Source of the DNA: Dyadobacter sp. CY312
GTDB lineage: Bacteria > Bacteroidota > Bacteroidia > Cytophagales > Spirosomataceae
DNA length: 64,000 nucleotides
Direction: 5' to 3'
Assembly (NCBI RefSeq): GCF_021390535.1
Contig: NZ_JAJUXG010000019.1
Coordinates: 1 to 64,000 of the forward strand
Shown: piece by piece, positions 1-8,386 of the stretch
Layout: every line of letters starts with the position of its first letter
Numbering within the stretch: position 1 is the stretch's first letter
The notes under the pieces: generated by a model
Told to the model about the DNA's origin: nothing
Seen by the model: only the letters and a program-made list of their open reading frames with translations
The model's database searches: none
Made by a program: the position numbers and the translations under genes

Positions 1-110
1 ATACGCACCTATAAAAGAGAAAACCGTTACAAGAATAACCTTGCAACGGCTTAATTGTAATAACTTAACGAATCTTAAATCCGTATCGCTATTTTAGGAC
101 TAGTCAAGCT

Positions 111-160
111 ATATAAACAAAGAAGTCCGGCCAATTACGACCGGACTTCTTTGTTTATAT
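111..160. terminator. Perfect 20-bp inverted repeat, probable bidirectional terminator
   Basis: Positions 111-130 and 141-160 are perfect reverse complements around a 10-nt loop. The GC-rich core (GTCCGG/CCGGAC) is flanked by A-rich and T-rich arms, so the hairpin can work as an intrinsic terminator on both strands. It lies about 50 bp past the accC stop on the minus strand. On the plus strand it would serve a gene ending left of the window. Confidence 0.8.
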
Positions 161-210
161 TATTTCTCTGTAAAACTCTGCGTTTAACTCAAATCACTCT
201 GCGTTTAAAC
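161..210. repeat. CTCTGTG-type intergenic repeat fragment
   Basis: The 13-mer ACTCTGCGTTTAA occurs at 175-187 and 196-208, a 21-bp period, just after TTCTCTGTAAA. The wording resembles the longer repeats at 45137-45240 and 47092-47230. It sits between the terminator hairpin and the accC stop and codes for nothing I can support. Confidence 0.5.
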
Positions 211-212
211 AC

Positions 213-1556
213 TTACAACGAAGAAAAATCAAAAGTTTCCAAATATTTGGTAGTGAAGTTTCCTGATTTGAAACCAGGATCATCCATCAGTTTAATATGG
301 AACGGAATTGTTGTTTTAATACCTTCAATCACGAATTCCTGCAAAGCACGTTTCATACGGGTTAAAACTTCTTCACGAGACTGGCCGCTCACGATCAGTT
401 TGGCAATCATTGAATCGTAATTCGGTGGAATGGTGTATCCGCTGTAAACGTGGCTGTCAATACGAATACCATGCCCTCCCGGGAAATGCAGATTGGTGAT
501 TTTACCAGGAGATGGTCTGAAACCATTTGCAGGATCTTCGGCGTTAATCCGGCATTCCATTGCAAACAATTTCGGCGTATAATTTACACCTGTTATTGGC
601 TCACCGGCAGCTACTTTTATTTGCTCCTTGATAAGGTCAAAATCTGTAACTTCTTCGGTGATAGGGTGTTCTACCTGGATACGGGTGTTCATTTCCATGA
701 AGAAGAACTCACCGAATTTATCTACCAAAAACTCCACCGTTCCTGCACCTTCATATCCAATAGCCTGTGCACCTTTGATGGCAGCGGCACCCATTTTCTC
801 ACGAAGTTCAGGTGTGATAATTGGCGATGGTGTTTCTTCAACCAATTTCTGGTGACGACGCTGAATAGAACAGTCACGTTCTGAAAGGTGGCAAACTTTA
901 CCAAACTGATCTCCGATGATCTGGATTTCAATGTGGCGAGGTTCAACTACAAACTTTTCAAGATATAAACCGTCGTTACCAAAAGCAGCAGCAGATTCGG
1001 TACGGGCATCATTCCATGCCTTTTCGAATTCATCCGGTTTGTTGATCACACGCATTCCGCGTCCGCCACCACCGGCTGTTGCTTTCACAATTACAGGATA
1101 ACCAATTCCTTCGGCAAGTTTTTTACCTTGTTCAACAGATTCCAGCAAACCTTCAGAACCCGGAACAACAGGAACACCGGCAGCAATCATTGTCGCTTTT
1201 GCGGTAGCCTTGTCGCCCATTCCGTTAATCTGAGCAGCTGTTGCACCAATAAACTTGATGCCATAGTCAGCACAGATCTGAGAGAATTCTGCGTTTTCTG
1301 ATAGAAATCCGTATCCCGGATGTATCGCATCAGCACCGGTAACTTCCGCAGCTGATATAATATTTTGTATGCTCAGATAGGATTGTCTGCTTGGAGGAGG
1401 ACCGATACAAACGGCTTCATCTGCAAAGCGGACATGCAGACTGTCACGGTCGGCAGTAGAGTATACAGCAACCGTTTTAATGCCCATTTCGCGGCAGGTT
1501 CTTATCACTCGCAGGGCAATTTCCCCGCGATTGGCAATGAGTATCTTTTTAAACAT
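213..1556 (-). CDS. accC: Acetyl-CoA carboxylase, biotin carboxylase subunit
   Basis: This is the ATP-dependent carboxylase that charges the biotin on BCCP, the first half-reaction of malonyl-CoA synthesis in the cytoplasm. The 447 residues match the usual family length. The N-terminus KKILIANRGEIALRV is the family signature. The ATP-grasp glycine-rich loop (KATAGGGGRGMRV) is at residues 158-170, and MEMNTRIQVEHP carries the catalytic and biotin-site residues. It lies 35 bp downstream of accB on the same strand, so the two are almost certainly cotranscribed. No carboxyltransferase genes are in the window. The start is ATG. The identification is secure. Confidence 0.97.
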   Translation of the reverse strand: MFKKILIANRGEIALRVIRTCREMGIKTVAVYSTADRDSLHVRFADEAVCIGPPPSRQSYLSIQNIISAAEVTGADAIHPGYGFLSENAEFSQICADYGIKFIGATAAQINGMGDKATAKATMIAAGVPVVPGSEGLLESVEQGKKLAEGIGYPVIVKATAGGGGRGMRVINKPDEFEKAWNDARTESAAAFGNDGLYLEKFVVEPRHIEIQIIGDQFGKVCHLSERDCSIQRRHQKLVEETPSPIITPELREKMGAAAIKGAQAIGYEGAGTVEFLVDKFGEFFFMEMNTRIQVEHPITEEVTDFDLIKEQIKVAAGEPITGVNYTPKLFAMECRINAEDPANGFRPSPGKITNLHFPGGHGIRIDSHVYSGYTIPPNYDSMIAKLIVSGQSREEVLTRMKRALQEFVIEGIKTTIPFHIKLMDDPGFKSGNFTTKYLETFDFSSL

Positions 1557-1591
1557 GAAAATCAGTTAAGTTTTACAGATCATCCATTGCC

Positions 1592-2071
1592 TTATGCAGG
1601 CTCAACCAGGAACAGAGGCTGATCAAATTCAACAGGAGTTGCGTTTTCAACCAGTACTTTTACAATCTTTCCTGAAATTTCAGACTCGATCTCGTTGAAA
1701 AGTTTCATGGCCTCAATCACGCAAACAGGTTTTCCTGGTTTGATTTCATCACCTATGCTTACAAAAGCAGGTGTTTCAGGGCTTGAAGCACGATAGAATG
1801 TTCCAATCATCGGAGACTTAATCGTGATCAGATTAGAAGAAGGTGCTGCTTCGGCAGCTGCTGGTGCTTCTGCTGCAAAGGTCGGGGTAGCAGAGGCTAC
1901 CGGTGCTGCAACAGCGGCCGGAGCTGCTGCTTGTGGAGCAGATGTGTACACCACAGGAGCAGCGCCATATCTTTTCACTTTAATCTTTAATTCGTTGGTT
2001 TCAATATTTACCTCATCCAGACCAGACTGAGCGATGAAGTCAATCAATTTTTGAATTTCTTTGGTTTCCAT
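1592..2071 (-). CDS. accB: Biotin carboxyl carrier protein of acetyl-CoA carboxylase
   Basis: This is the 159-residue biotin carrier that shuttles the carboxyl group between biotin carboxylase and the carboxyltransferase. An N-terminal helical segment (1-35) is followed by an Ala/Pro-rich flexible linker (about 40-78) and a C-terminal biotinyl domain. The biotin attachment motif is EAMKLFNE, with the modified lysine at K123. It is immediately upstream of accC. About 90 bp separate it from efp upstream, so it may be part of the longer fabH-efp-accB-accC transcript. The Ala-rich linker makes the region locally repetitive but shows no frameshift. Confidence 0.97.
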   Translation of the reverse strand: METKEIQKLIDFIAQSGLDEVNIETNELKIKVKRYGAAPVVYTSAPQAAAPAAVAAPVASATPTFAAEAPAAAEAAPSSNLITIKSPMIGTFYRASSPETPAFVSIGDEIKPGKPVCVIEAMKLFNEIESEISGKIVKVLVENATPVEFDQPLFLVEPA

Positions 2072-2163
2072 TTAGAAAGTTTTTAGCAGTGCGGGGAAGT
2101 TATCGTTATTGCTTGATAATAAGCAGGGTAGATAGAACTTTTACCTTTACCAGAAAAATTAAT

Positions 2164-2730
2164 TTATGATTTTACCCTTTCTACGTAGTCGTAGGTACGT
2201 GTATCAACTTTGATTTTTTGTCCTTCTTCGATAAATAAAGGAACCATAATTCTTGCACCGGTTTCAACCTCAATCGCCTTTTTAGGGGAGTTGGCTGTAT
2301 CACCTTTTAAGCCCGGCTCAGAATAGGTAACTACCAATTCAACGAAAGGAGGCAATTCGCAAAGCAGAGCAGAGTCATTTTCAGTGTTAATCAGAATTTC
2401 AACTTCCTGGCCATCCTTCATCAGGTCAGCGTTGGTGATCAGTTTTTCGTCAATCAATACCTGGTCAAACGTCTCTGAATTCATAAAGTTGAATCCTACG
2501 TCGTCCTTATATAAAAATTGAAATTTATGACGCTCCACACGTACAGGAATAATTGTAGCTCCAGATGAGAACGTGTTGTCCAGCACTTTACCGGATGTTA
2601 AACTCTTTAATTTTGTACGAACAAAAGCATTTCCTTTGCCGGGTTTAACGTGTTGAAATTCTGTAACCTGAAACAGATCATGGTTAAAGTGTATTACCAA
2701 TCCGTTACGCAAATCTGCTGTAGTTGCCAT
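2164..2730 (-). CDS. efp: Translation elongation factor P
   Basis: EF-P binds stalled ribosomes and speeds peptide-bond formation at polyproline stretches. The 188-residue length and three-domain layout are normal. The conserved loop at residues 29-36 (KPGKGNAF) puts the usually modified lysine at K32. Its modification in this lineage is not visible here, since no epmA or epmB is in the window. It sits between fabH and accB on the same strand, a common Bacteroidota arrangement that suggests cotranscription with fatty-acid genes. Confidence 0.96.
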   Translation of the reverse strand: MATTADLRNGLVIHFNHDLFQVTEFQHVKPGKGNAFVRTKLKSLTSGKVLDNTFSSGATIIPVRVERHKFQFLYKDDVGFNFMNSETFDQVLIDEKLITNADLMKDGQEVEILINTENDSALLCELPPFVELVVTYSEPGLKGDTANSPKKAIEVETGARIMVPLFIEEGQKIKVDTRTYDYVERVKS

Positions 2731-2800
2731 TTTAATTCAATAAATAATTCGAAATTGTTTTTAATTCAAAAATGTAGACGGCCAAAGCCAGAGCGTTATG

Positions 2801-3796
2801 CTAGGCTCCGTAAGCCCATTTTAAATATACTGATCCCCATGTGAATCCACCTCCGAAGGCAGAAAGTATCAGATTGTCTCCTTTTTTCAGTTGTGATTCG
2901 TAATCCCAGAGACAAAGCGGAATGGTTGCAGCTGTGGTATTTCCGTAATTCTGAATGTTCATCATTACTTTATCCATTCCAACCCCCATTCTGTTAGCAG
3001 TGGCTTCTATAATCCGGCGGTTGGCCTGATGTGGAACAAGCCATGCAATATCGTCTCCCGTTAAGCCATTTTTCTCCATAATTTCAGCAGAAACGTTGGC
3101 CATGTTTGTAACTGCAAATTTGAAAACCTGAGCACCGTCCTGGAAAACGTGATGCCAGCGGTTATCTATTGTTTCATGTGTGGGCGGGTAACGGCTTCCT
3201 CCTGCTTTTTGATGCAGATATGGATATCCCATTCCGTCAGAACGAATGATGGAATCATGAATTCCATATCCTTCTGTATCTGGTTCAAGCAGAACGGCAC
3301 CTGCGCCGTCACCAAACAAAATACATGTTTTACGATCAGTATAGTCTGTTATTGCAGACATCTTATCCGATCCAACAATCACTATCTTTTTATATTTTCC
3401 GGTCTCAATAAACTGAGATCCCAATGTAAGTGCATAAACAAAACCTGAACACGCAGCCTGAATGTCAAAACTACCGACATTACGTATTCCAACCATATCG
3501 CAAATGAGGTTGGCTGTGCAGGGAAAAATGAAATCCGGGGTTGTGGTTGCGCAAATCAGCAGATCGATTTCGCCGGGAGAAGTATTGGTTTTAGCCAACA
3601 ATCCTTTTACAGCCTCAGCTCCCATGTGTGAACTCCCCAAGCCCTCGCCTTTGAGAATGCGCCTTTCTTTAATACCAGTACGGCTAACAATCCATTCATC
3701 ATTGGTAGCTACCATTGTTTCCAATTCGGCATTGGTCAGAATGTAATCAGGCACATACCCTTGTATTCCTGTAATAGAGGCTCTAATTTGGGTCAT
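2801..3796 (-). CDS. fabH: Beta-ketoacyl-ACP synthase III
   Basis: FabH condenses acetyl-CoA (or branched starters) with malonyl-ACP to begin type II fatty-acid synthesis. The 331 residues are full length. The Cys-His-Asn triad is visible: C116 in DIQAACSGF, H256 in HQANRR and N286 in NYGNTTAA. It lies 89 bp downstream of plsX, reproducing the plsX-fabH order common to many bacteria. The start is ATG, giving MTQIRASITG. Confidence 0.97.
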   Translation of the reverse strand: MTQIRASITGIQGYVPDYILTNAELETMVATNDEWIVSRTGIKERRILKGEGLGSSHMGAEAVKGLLAKTNTSPGEIDLLICATTTPDFIFPCTANLICDMVGIRNVGSFDIQAACSGFVYALTLGSQFIETGKYKKIVIVGSDKMSAITDYTDRKTCILFGDGAGAVLLEPDTEGYGIHDSIIRSDGMGYPYLHQKAGGSRYPPTHETIDNRWHHVFQDGAQVFKFAVTNMANVSAEIMEKNGLTGDDIAWLVPHQANRRIIEATANRMGVGMDKVMMNIQNYGNTTAATIPLCLWDYESQLKKGDNLILSAFGGGFTWGSVYLKWAYGA

Positions 3797-3885
3797 GGTT
3801 CAATTGTAACAATCATAATCCGGTTGGATTGTGTTAAAAGACAATGTCGTTTTATTGATAACAGCGTGGTTATAGGCATAGGTAA

Positions 3886-4824
3886 TTAATTTAGTGCCTG
3901 AGCAATATGCAGGTACGCTTTCGTTTTTACCTGTTTGTATGCCCAGCCGATCATATTTCTTATTGCCAGAGGTGAAGATATTCCGTGGGCTATCATCACA
4001 TTTCCGTTCACGCCTATGATCGGGCTCCCGCCGATGGATTCATAATTCGTCTGATCTATAAAATCATCCTGAATCCCTCGCTTTTTCATGATGTCATACA
4101 GCGATTCACCAAGTTTGAACAGGATATTTCCTGTGAAACCGTCTGTTACGATCACATCAGCTTTATCATTGAAGAGGTCTTTTCCTTCAATGTTACCAAT
4201 AAAATTAATTTTTTTATTTCCTTGCAACAGAGGATAAGTTGCTTGTGCGGTTAATGAACCTTTCTGTTCTTCCTCTCCAATGTTCATTAAAGCAACACGG
4301 GGATTGTCGATCTGGAAGGTATGCTGAGCGAAAAGAGATCCGATTTCACCAAATTGAGCTAATACCTCCGGTTTGCAGTCGGCATTGGCGCCAATATCAA
4401 GCATAATAGAATGCCCTCCGCCAACCTGCGGTACCAGACCTGCGATAGCCGGACGTAAAATACCTTCGATAGCTTTAATGCTGAAGAGTGCACCTACATG
4501 CATGGCACCAGTGTTACCTGCGCTGCAAAATATGTCCACTTCCTTCTCTTTGAGAAGCCTGAAACCTACTCCAATACTGGAGTTGGGCTTTTGTGAAAGT
4601 GCTTTGGTAGGGTGTTCGCCCATCTCAATAACATCTTCTGCATGAACGATATCAATATTGGTAGGGGTGTAATTATTTTGTTTAAAAATATCCAAAATAA
4701 TGCCTTCCCGCCCGATCAATACAATTCGTGCCTCCGATGGTAGTTCAGAAGCGGCTTGCATAACCCCTTCAACAATAGCCTGTGGAGCTAAATCTCCCCC
4801 CATAGCATCTACCGCAATTTTCAT
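3886..4824 (-). CDS. plsX: Phosphate acyltransferase PlsX
   Basis: PlsX converts acyl-ACP to acyl-phosphate, the donor used by PlsY in phospholipid synthesis. The protein has 312 residues. The N-terminus KIAVDAMGGDLAP and the internal SAGNTGAMHVGAL and IGANADCKPE segments are family hallmarks. It follows rpmF on the minus strand after a probable hairpin terminator or attenuator (4890-4936), and fabH follows it. The rpmF-plsX-fabH order is widely conserved and couples ribosome and lipid genes. Confidence 0.96.
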   Translation of the reverse strand: MKIAVDAMGGDLAPQAIVEGVMQAASELPSEARIVLIGREGIILDIFKQNNYTPTNIDIVHAEDVIEMGEHPTKALSQKPNSSIGVGFRLLKEKEVDIFCSAGNTGAMHVGALFSIKAIEGILRPAIAGLVPQVGGGHSIMLDIGANADCKPEVLAQFGEIGSLFAQHTFQIDNPRVALMNIGEEEQKGSLTAQATYPLLQGNKKINFIGNIEGKDLFNDKADVIVTDGFTGNILFKLGESLYDIMKKRGIQDDFIDQTNYESIGGSPIIGVNGNVMIAHGISSPLAIRNMIGWAYKQVKTKAYLHIAQALN

Positions 4825-4889
4825 TTACACGCTGTTATTTTATACTAATAAGTTAGAAATCGAAGGTGTAAATTTAGCAGTTGTGCCTT

Positions 4890-4936
4890 AGTAAAAAAGA
4901 ATTTCGCAACAACTTTTATACGGCTGCTGCGAAATT
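4890..4936 (-). terminator. Hairpin with T-run between rpmF and plsX
   Basis: Read on the minus strand, AATTTCGCAGCA and TGTTGCGAAATT form a stem of about 12 bp with one G:U pair, followed by CTTTTTT. It could be a partial terminator that lets rpmF be made in excess over plsX. The hairpin and T-run are seen; the attenuator role is inferred. Confidence 0.6.
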
Positions 4937-4956
4937 GATATCTTCACTGGTAAAAA

Positions 4957-5151
4957 TTAAACCGTTTTGGAGTAATTCTCAACCACTACTTTCCCTCTGT
5001 ATACCAAGTTTCCTTCGTGTACGTGTGCACGGTGAAACTGGTGGATTTCACCTGTTGAAGAGTCAGTTCCCAATTGCTTGCCAGTCAGGAAGTCATGAGC
5101 TCTACGTGTATCGCGACGGGTTTTGGAAATTTTCCGCTTGGGATGTGCCAT
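4957..5151 (-). CDS. rpmF: 50S ribosomal protein L32
   Basis: This is a 64-residue large-subunit ribosomal protein. The N-terminus MAHPKRKISKTRRDTRRAH is diagnostic for bacterial L32. The protein contains no cysteine at all, so it is the zinc-independent form lacking the CxxC pairs found in many L32 proteins. It sits between DUF177 and plsX, its standard position across bacteria. The ATG start leaves about 70 bp to the upstream gene. Confidence 0.96.
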   Translation of the reverse strand: MAHPKRKISKTRRDTRRAHDFLTGKQLGTDSSTGEIHQFHRAHVHEGNLVYRGKVVVENYSKTV

Positions 5152-5222
5152 GATGCTTTATGTTCTTGTGTTAATATTCGATTTTGAAACTCTTATTTAT
5201 ATACCGGCATTTTCAGCCTGAT

Positions 5223-5789
5223 CTATTCTCCTTTTAGTTTTTTTAAAGCCTCCCAGCGAGGGTCAATTTTCTCGTCGGTGCTTTCGCCTTCTTCATCTTC
5301 CGGTGCTTCCGAAGAGTAAACCAATACTACCTCGTCTTCATCTTCCGAAAAATTATCATCCTCGTCGGTTCTTAAACTTGGATGTATTTTTTTAACTGGT
5401 AACGATAAAGCTATAAACTCGAAAATGTACCTGGCAATATTAATGCGGTTGGTGTTTCTGTTTATAATCTCGATCTCATCTGTTAATTCCTGATTTTGTT
5501 CACCAAATTTCAGGATAATTTTATCGTCTGAGATAAATGGCTCTTCGTAAGGTTCCAGACTGCGGTCGCATACGAGGCCCACGGTTCCTTCTGTATGAAA
5601 ATGAAGCTGGATCATGGTTGCCGACTTGGTTAGTTCGACATGTGTTTTGAAATGGCCGCTTTCAATAATATCCTGCTCCAATTCCTCAAAAAACGCATCA
5701 CCCGATTCCATATCATAGTCATACAGTTTGTCTTCCAAACCGTAAATGTCTATGTTGTATTTACTTAGCTCTTTCACTATTTCTGACAA
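5223..5789 (-). CDS. DUF177 (YceD-like) protein
   Basis: This is a DUF177 family protein, almost always encoded directly upstream of rpmF. YceD homologues are linked to 23S rRNA metabolism or ribosome assembly, but I see no catalytic motif. The C-terminal third is strongly acidic (DEDDNFSEDEDE and EDEEGESTDEK). The listed start is a TTG codon. A GTG four codons later (5777) would give VKELSKYNIDIYG, which looks more like a family N-terminus; both starts are non-ATG. A TACCTTTG -7 element (5798-5805) lies just upstream. Family assignment is good; function is unknown. Confidence 0.85.
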   Translation of the reverse strand: MSEIVKELSKYNIDIYGLEDKLYDYDMESGDAFFEELEQDIIESGHFKTHVELTKSATMIQLHFHTEGTVGLVCDRSLEPYEEPFISDDKIILKFGEQNQELTDEIEIINRNTNRINIARYIFEFIALSLPVKKIHPSLRTDEDDNFSEDEDEVVLVYSSEAPEDEEGESTDEKIDPRWEALKKLKGE

Positions 5790-5797
5790 AAGGACTG

Positions 5798-5805
5798 CAA
5801 AGGTA
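5798..5805 (-). promoter_or_regulatory. Bacteroidota -7 element (TACCTTTG) for the DUF177-rpmF cluster
   Basis: On the minus strand the sequence reads TACCTTTG, a match to the TAnnTTTG consensus, 8 bp from the first possible start codon. The nearest TTG-like -33 element is about 25 nt upstream, longer than the usual 19-21. A very short leader is expected if it is used. Confidence 0.5.
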
Positions 5806-5912
5806 GTGTCTTTTCGTGTTAATAAAAAAACAATAAGGAAATTTTATTGGTCTTGTAGGTAGAACCCTAAGAATAACTCCATGCAAAGCATATTTCTACG
5901 GGTTTCAAAAAT

Positions 5913-5940
5913 CAAAAGACTCCTGGAAAGAGTCTTTCTA
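5913..5940 (-). terminator. Hairpin downstream of the Rpn-like gene
   Basis: AAAGACTC and GAGTCTTT (5915-5922 and 5930-5937) form an 8-bp stem with a 7-nt loop. On the minus strand it is followed by a T-rich tract. It lies about 25 bp past the stop of the gene at 5963-6883. Confidence 0.55.
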
Positions 5941-5962
5941 ATATCCAGTGTTAAAAAATCAA

Positions 5963-6883
5963 CTACTTTTTCAATGATTTTTCTACCTCTAAGACGAACG
6001 AGGGTGTAACATTGGTAAAGTTTGCAATTTCCATTGTTGAAAATTTGCCAATCGCTAATAAATTTTTAATGACGTCGGCCTTTCCTTCTTCTCTGCCTTT
6101 TTCAATCCCTTTTTTCTCCCCGAGAGCAATCCCTTCTTTTTTTGCCATGTCCAGCACTAGTTCCCTTATGCCCATAGTTCTTTGGTTTTCAGTTAGTACT
6201 TCAATTACCCTCTCAAATTTAATATTATATTCCGGGTCTGCAAAAGATACATACCGCTGCAGGAAAATAAGCAGATCGTCTACCTTCCTTTTGGAAATTT
6301 GTTTCCTTAGCAGGTTTTTGGCTAATTTATATTTGAGATTATAGAGTTCTTCGTCACTCAGATTCTTCTTTTTTAACGCCAGCAATACTGTTAGAATTAC
6401 AATTGAAAACGGATTGGTATCGTTGACAAGGGTTTCTTCATCTTGCTCAATTACTTTGTAAGTATTAAACTGAAAAGTTGCCTTAGTACCGAGATAGTCA
6501 TATTCGAAAAAAGTAGGTCTGGATTTTCTGTTGCTGTCGGTGAAGATAGCAATTGCTGTTACCGGTTTACGATACTTATCCAGAATGCGGTAAAAGTAGG
6601 TAAACATTCTTTGCGCAAAGTTATCGTCATCATAACCTTGAACTTCAACATGTACCAAAATCCATTCCTCTTTTCCGGATTTTGTAAATACCTTAACCAG
6701 TTTATCTACAAACTTAGGCGCTTGAATATCATCGGCTGGATAAAGCTGCTCTAGTTCCTTGTCCAGAAACTGAAATCCTTTTTCTAATGAAAATAGTGTG
6801 TCTGCCTCTGCAAAGAAAAAACGTAAGAAATCATCTGTAATGTTTTCTAGTATGCCTTTCCATAAAGCATCGTTTCTTTTCAA
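5963..6883 (-). CDS. Rpn / PD-(D/E)XK nuclease-family transposase-like protein
   Basis: The 306-residue protein resembles the Rpn/PDDEXK family of putative transposases and recombination-promoting nucleases. The N-terminus NDALWKGILENITDDFLRFFF is typical. LVHVEVQGYDD contains the E-x-Q core of the nuclease fold. The C-terminus has a charged Gly/Glu/Lys helix (GEKKGIEKGREEGKADV) common in this family. The start is TTG; the only upstream in-frame room before a stop is three codons. No terminal inverted repeats or second mobile gene flank it, so I read it as a stand-alone domesticated gene rather than an active element. Confidence 0.8.
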   Translation of the reverse strand: MKRNDALWKGILENITDDFLRFFFAEADTLFSLEKGFQFLDKELEQLYPADDIQAPKFVDKLVKVFTKSGKEEWILVHVEVQGYDDDNFAQRMFTYFYRILDKYRKPVTAIAIFTDSNRKSRPTFFEYDYLGTKATFQFNTYKVIEQDEETLVNDTNPFSIVILTVLLALKKKNLSDEELYNLKYKLAKNLLRKQISKRKVDDLLIFLQRYVSFADPEYNIKFERVIEVLTENQRTMGIRELVLDMAKKEGIALGEKKGIEKGREEGKADVIKNLLAIGKFSTMEIANFTNVTPSFVLEVEKSLKK

Positions 6884-6930
6884 TTCTATATGTATTTAGT
6901 TGATAAAGTGTGTGTGGCGAATTGCGGTGT

Positions 6931-7563
6931 CTAAACCTTCTTCGCAGGATTTCCGAAATAGGTCGCTTTTGCCGGCACATTTTCAATCACAACGGAGCCT
7001 GCACCAACACGCGCATTTTTGCCAATTTCAATTCCGGCAACAATAATGGCTCCGGAACCGATAAACGCTCCATCGGCAATTTTAACCCGGTCGTTGATAA
7101 TGGCGCCGCTGCCGATCGTAACATAGTTGCCAACCTGTACCCAGGTGTCCAGAATAGCTCCTGCCTGAACCAGACAATGACTGCCTACTTTGGACTTGGG
7201 CCCAACTGTTACACGTGCTGCTATCAGATTCCCGTGGCCTATTTCTGCCATTTCTGAAACAACGGCAGTGTCATGAATCGCATTGACGGGCATTGCTTTA
7301 CGATCTTCAATAAGCGTTTCTACTATTCTTTCGCGTACCGAACGCTCACCAATGGCAACAAATGCTTCACATTTTTCACCCACAATGTTTACAAAACCAG
7401 TGTCGTCGGTGTCGCCCAATACACTCACATCGCCGTATTCCTGGCCGTGTAATTCTTTTTTATCATCTAAAAGGCCGTAAACAAGCACTTTATTCCTTCT
7501 GAAAATGTCGAGTGCCTGTACACCAATATCTCCTGCGCCAAAAATTAAAACCGGGTTTTCCAT
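6931..7563 (-). CDS. NeuD/PglD-type sugar O- or N-acyltransferase
   Basis: The 210-residue protein has an N-terminal Rossmann-like half (PVLIFGAGDIGVQALDIFRR) and a C-terminal left-handed beta-helix of hexapeptide repeats (IGHGNLIAARVTVGPKSKVG and IGKNARVGAGSVV). This is the NeuD/PglD layout, in which acetyl-CoA donates to a nucleotide sugar such as UDP-4-amino-sugars. The predicted catalytic His is in HDTAVVSEMAEIGHGN. It is isolated from the surface-sugar operon at 31-33.6 kb, which lacks its own acetyltransferase, so a functional link is possible but only inferred. Substrate unknown. Confidence 0.85.
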   Translation of the reverse strand: MENPVLIFGAGDIGVQALDIFRRNKVLVYGLLDDKKELHGQEYGDVSVLGDTDDTGFVNIVGEKCEAFVAIGERSVRERIVETLIEDRKAMPVNAIHDTAVVSEMAEIGHGNLIAARVTVGPKSKVGSHCLVQAGAILDTWVQVGNYVTIGSGAIINDRVKIADGAFIGSGAIIVAGIEIGKNARVGAGSVVIENVPAKATYFGNPAKKV

Positions 7564-7639
7564 GTTGATTTGATGAATCTGTTTGATTAAATCAGAATAA
7601 TAATCGCTGAGACCTTAACAGATATTGTAATGTAAAAAA

Positions 7640-8287
7640 TTATAGGAAAGTTACTCTGAATACAAAAGGACTGCTATATGGCGAAAGGTTTTGTCCGCTG
7701 TACTGGTCAATCTGATTGTTGTAACTTAAATTATATAGTATTGTAAGGTGCACAGCCTTGATAAATCGTGCACCAATAGGCTGAGAATAGGAGGCTCCCA
7801 GTAATGGAGAAGCAAGCCATTTTCTTTTTTGATAAGAAGCTTCCACATTCATTCCTTCCAGTTCTCCGATTAAATTGACCATTGGAAATGCGTTATACAT
7901 TATAAAGCCACGACCTCCATAATACAGAGAGTTAATGCCATAATATTTAGACCTGAAATACATACCTGTAAGACCTACGCCAGCTACCAGTTTTTCTGTT
8001 AGTTCGTAGCCTGCCATTGGAGAAAGGTTCACGTTGGTAACACTACCAAAGCTTAAACCGAAACTTCCACCCAAACGGAGACGGTCTATGAAAGGCTGCT
8101 GTTTGAAATCTACTTCTTTTTTCTTCTCTACAACTTCCTGTTTTTCCACAGGTGGTATTTCTTTTCTCTGAGGCTTTTCCTTTCCCAGTGTGTCCGGACG
8201 ATAGTATTCGTCTGTTTGTGCAATTACCTGTGATACCGATAAAAGCATTATCACAGTGAAGCATGAAAGGAGGATTTTAATTTTCAT
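7640..8287 (-). CDS. Exported protein, probable outer-membrane beta-barrel
   Basis: I do not recognise the exact family. Residues 1-23 are a clear Sec signal peptide (MKIKILLSCFTVIMLLSVSQVIAQ). A Lys/Glu-rich segment (about 34-62) follows, then alternating amphipathic stretches rich in Gly, Tyr and aromatic residues (RLRLGGSFGLSFGSV, MAGYELTEKLVAGVGLTG). The protein ends in a phenylalanine-containing strand (PFVFRVTFL), as outer-membrane barrel proteins often do. At 215 residues it could be a small barrel. It is divergent from the M61 peptidase gene. Confidence 0.7.
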   Translation of the reverse strand: MKIKILLSCFTVIMLLSVSQVIAQTDEYYRPDTLGKEKPQRKEIPPVEKQEVVEKKKEVDFKQQPFIDRLRLGGSFGLSFGSVTNVNLSPMAGYELTEKLVAGVGLTGMYFRSKYYGINSLYYGGRGFIMYNAFPMVNLIGELEGMNVEASYQKRKWLASPLLGASYSQPIGARFIKAVHLTILYNLSYNNQIDQYSGQNLSPYSSPFVFRVTFL

Positions 8288-8386
8288 CTATTATTCGTTT
8301 ATTTATATTGTTGTAAAGTTTAACGTAAAAAAACTGGATTTTGGTTTGCCTGTTCAGTTTTCCTCCTGTAATCCTATTCTATTTTT

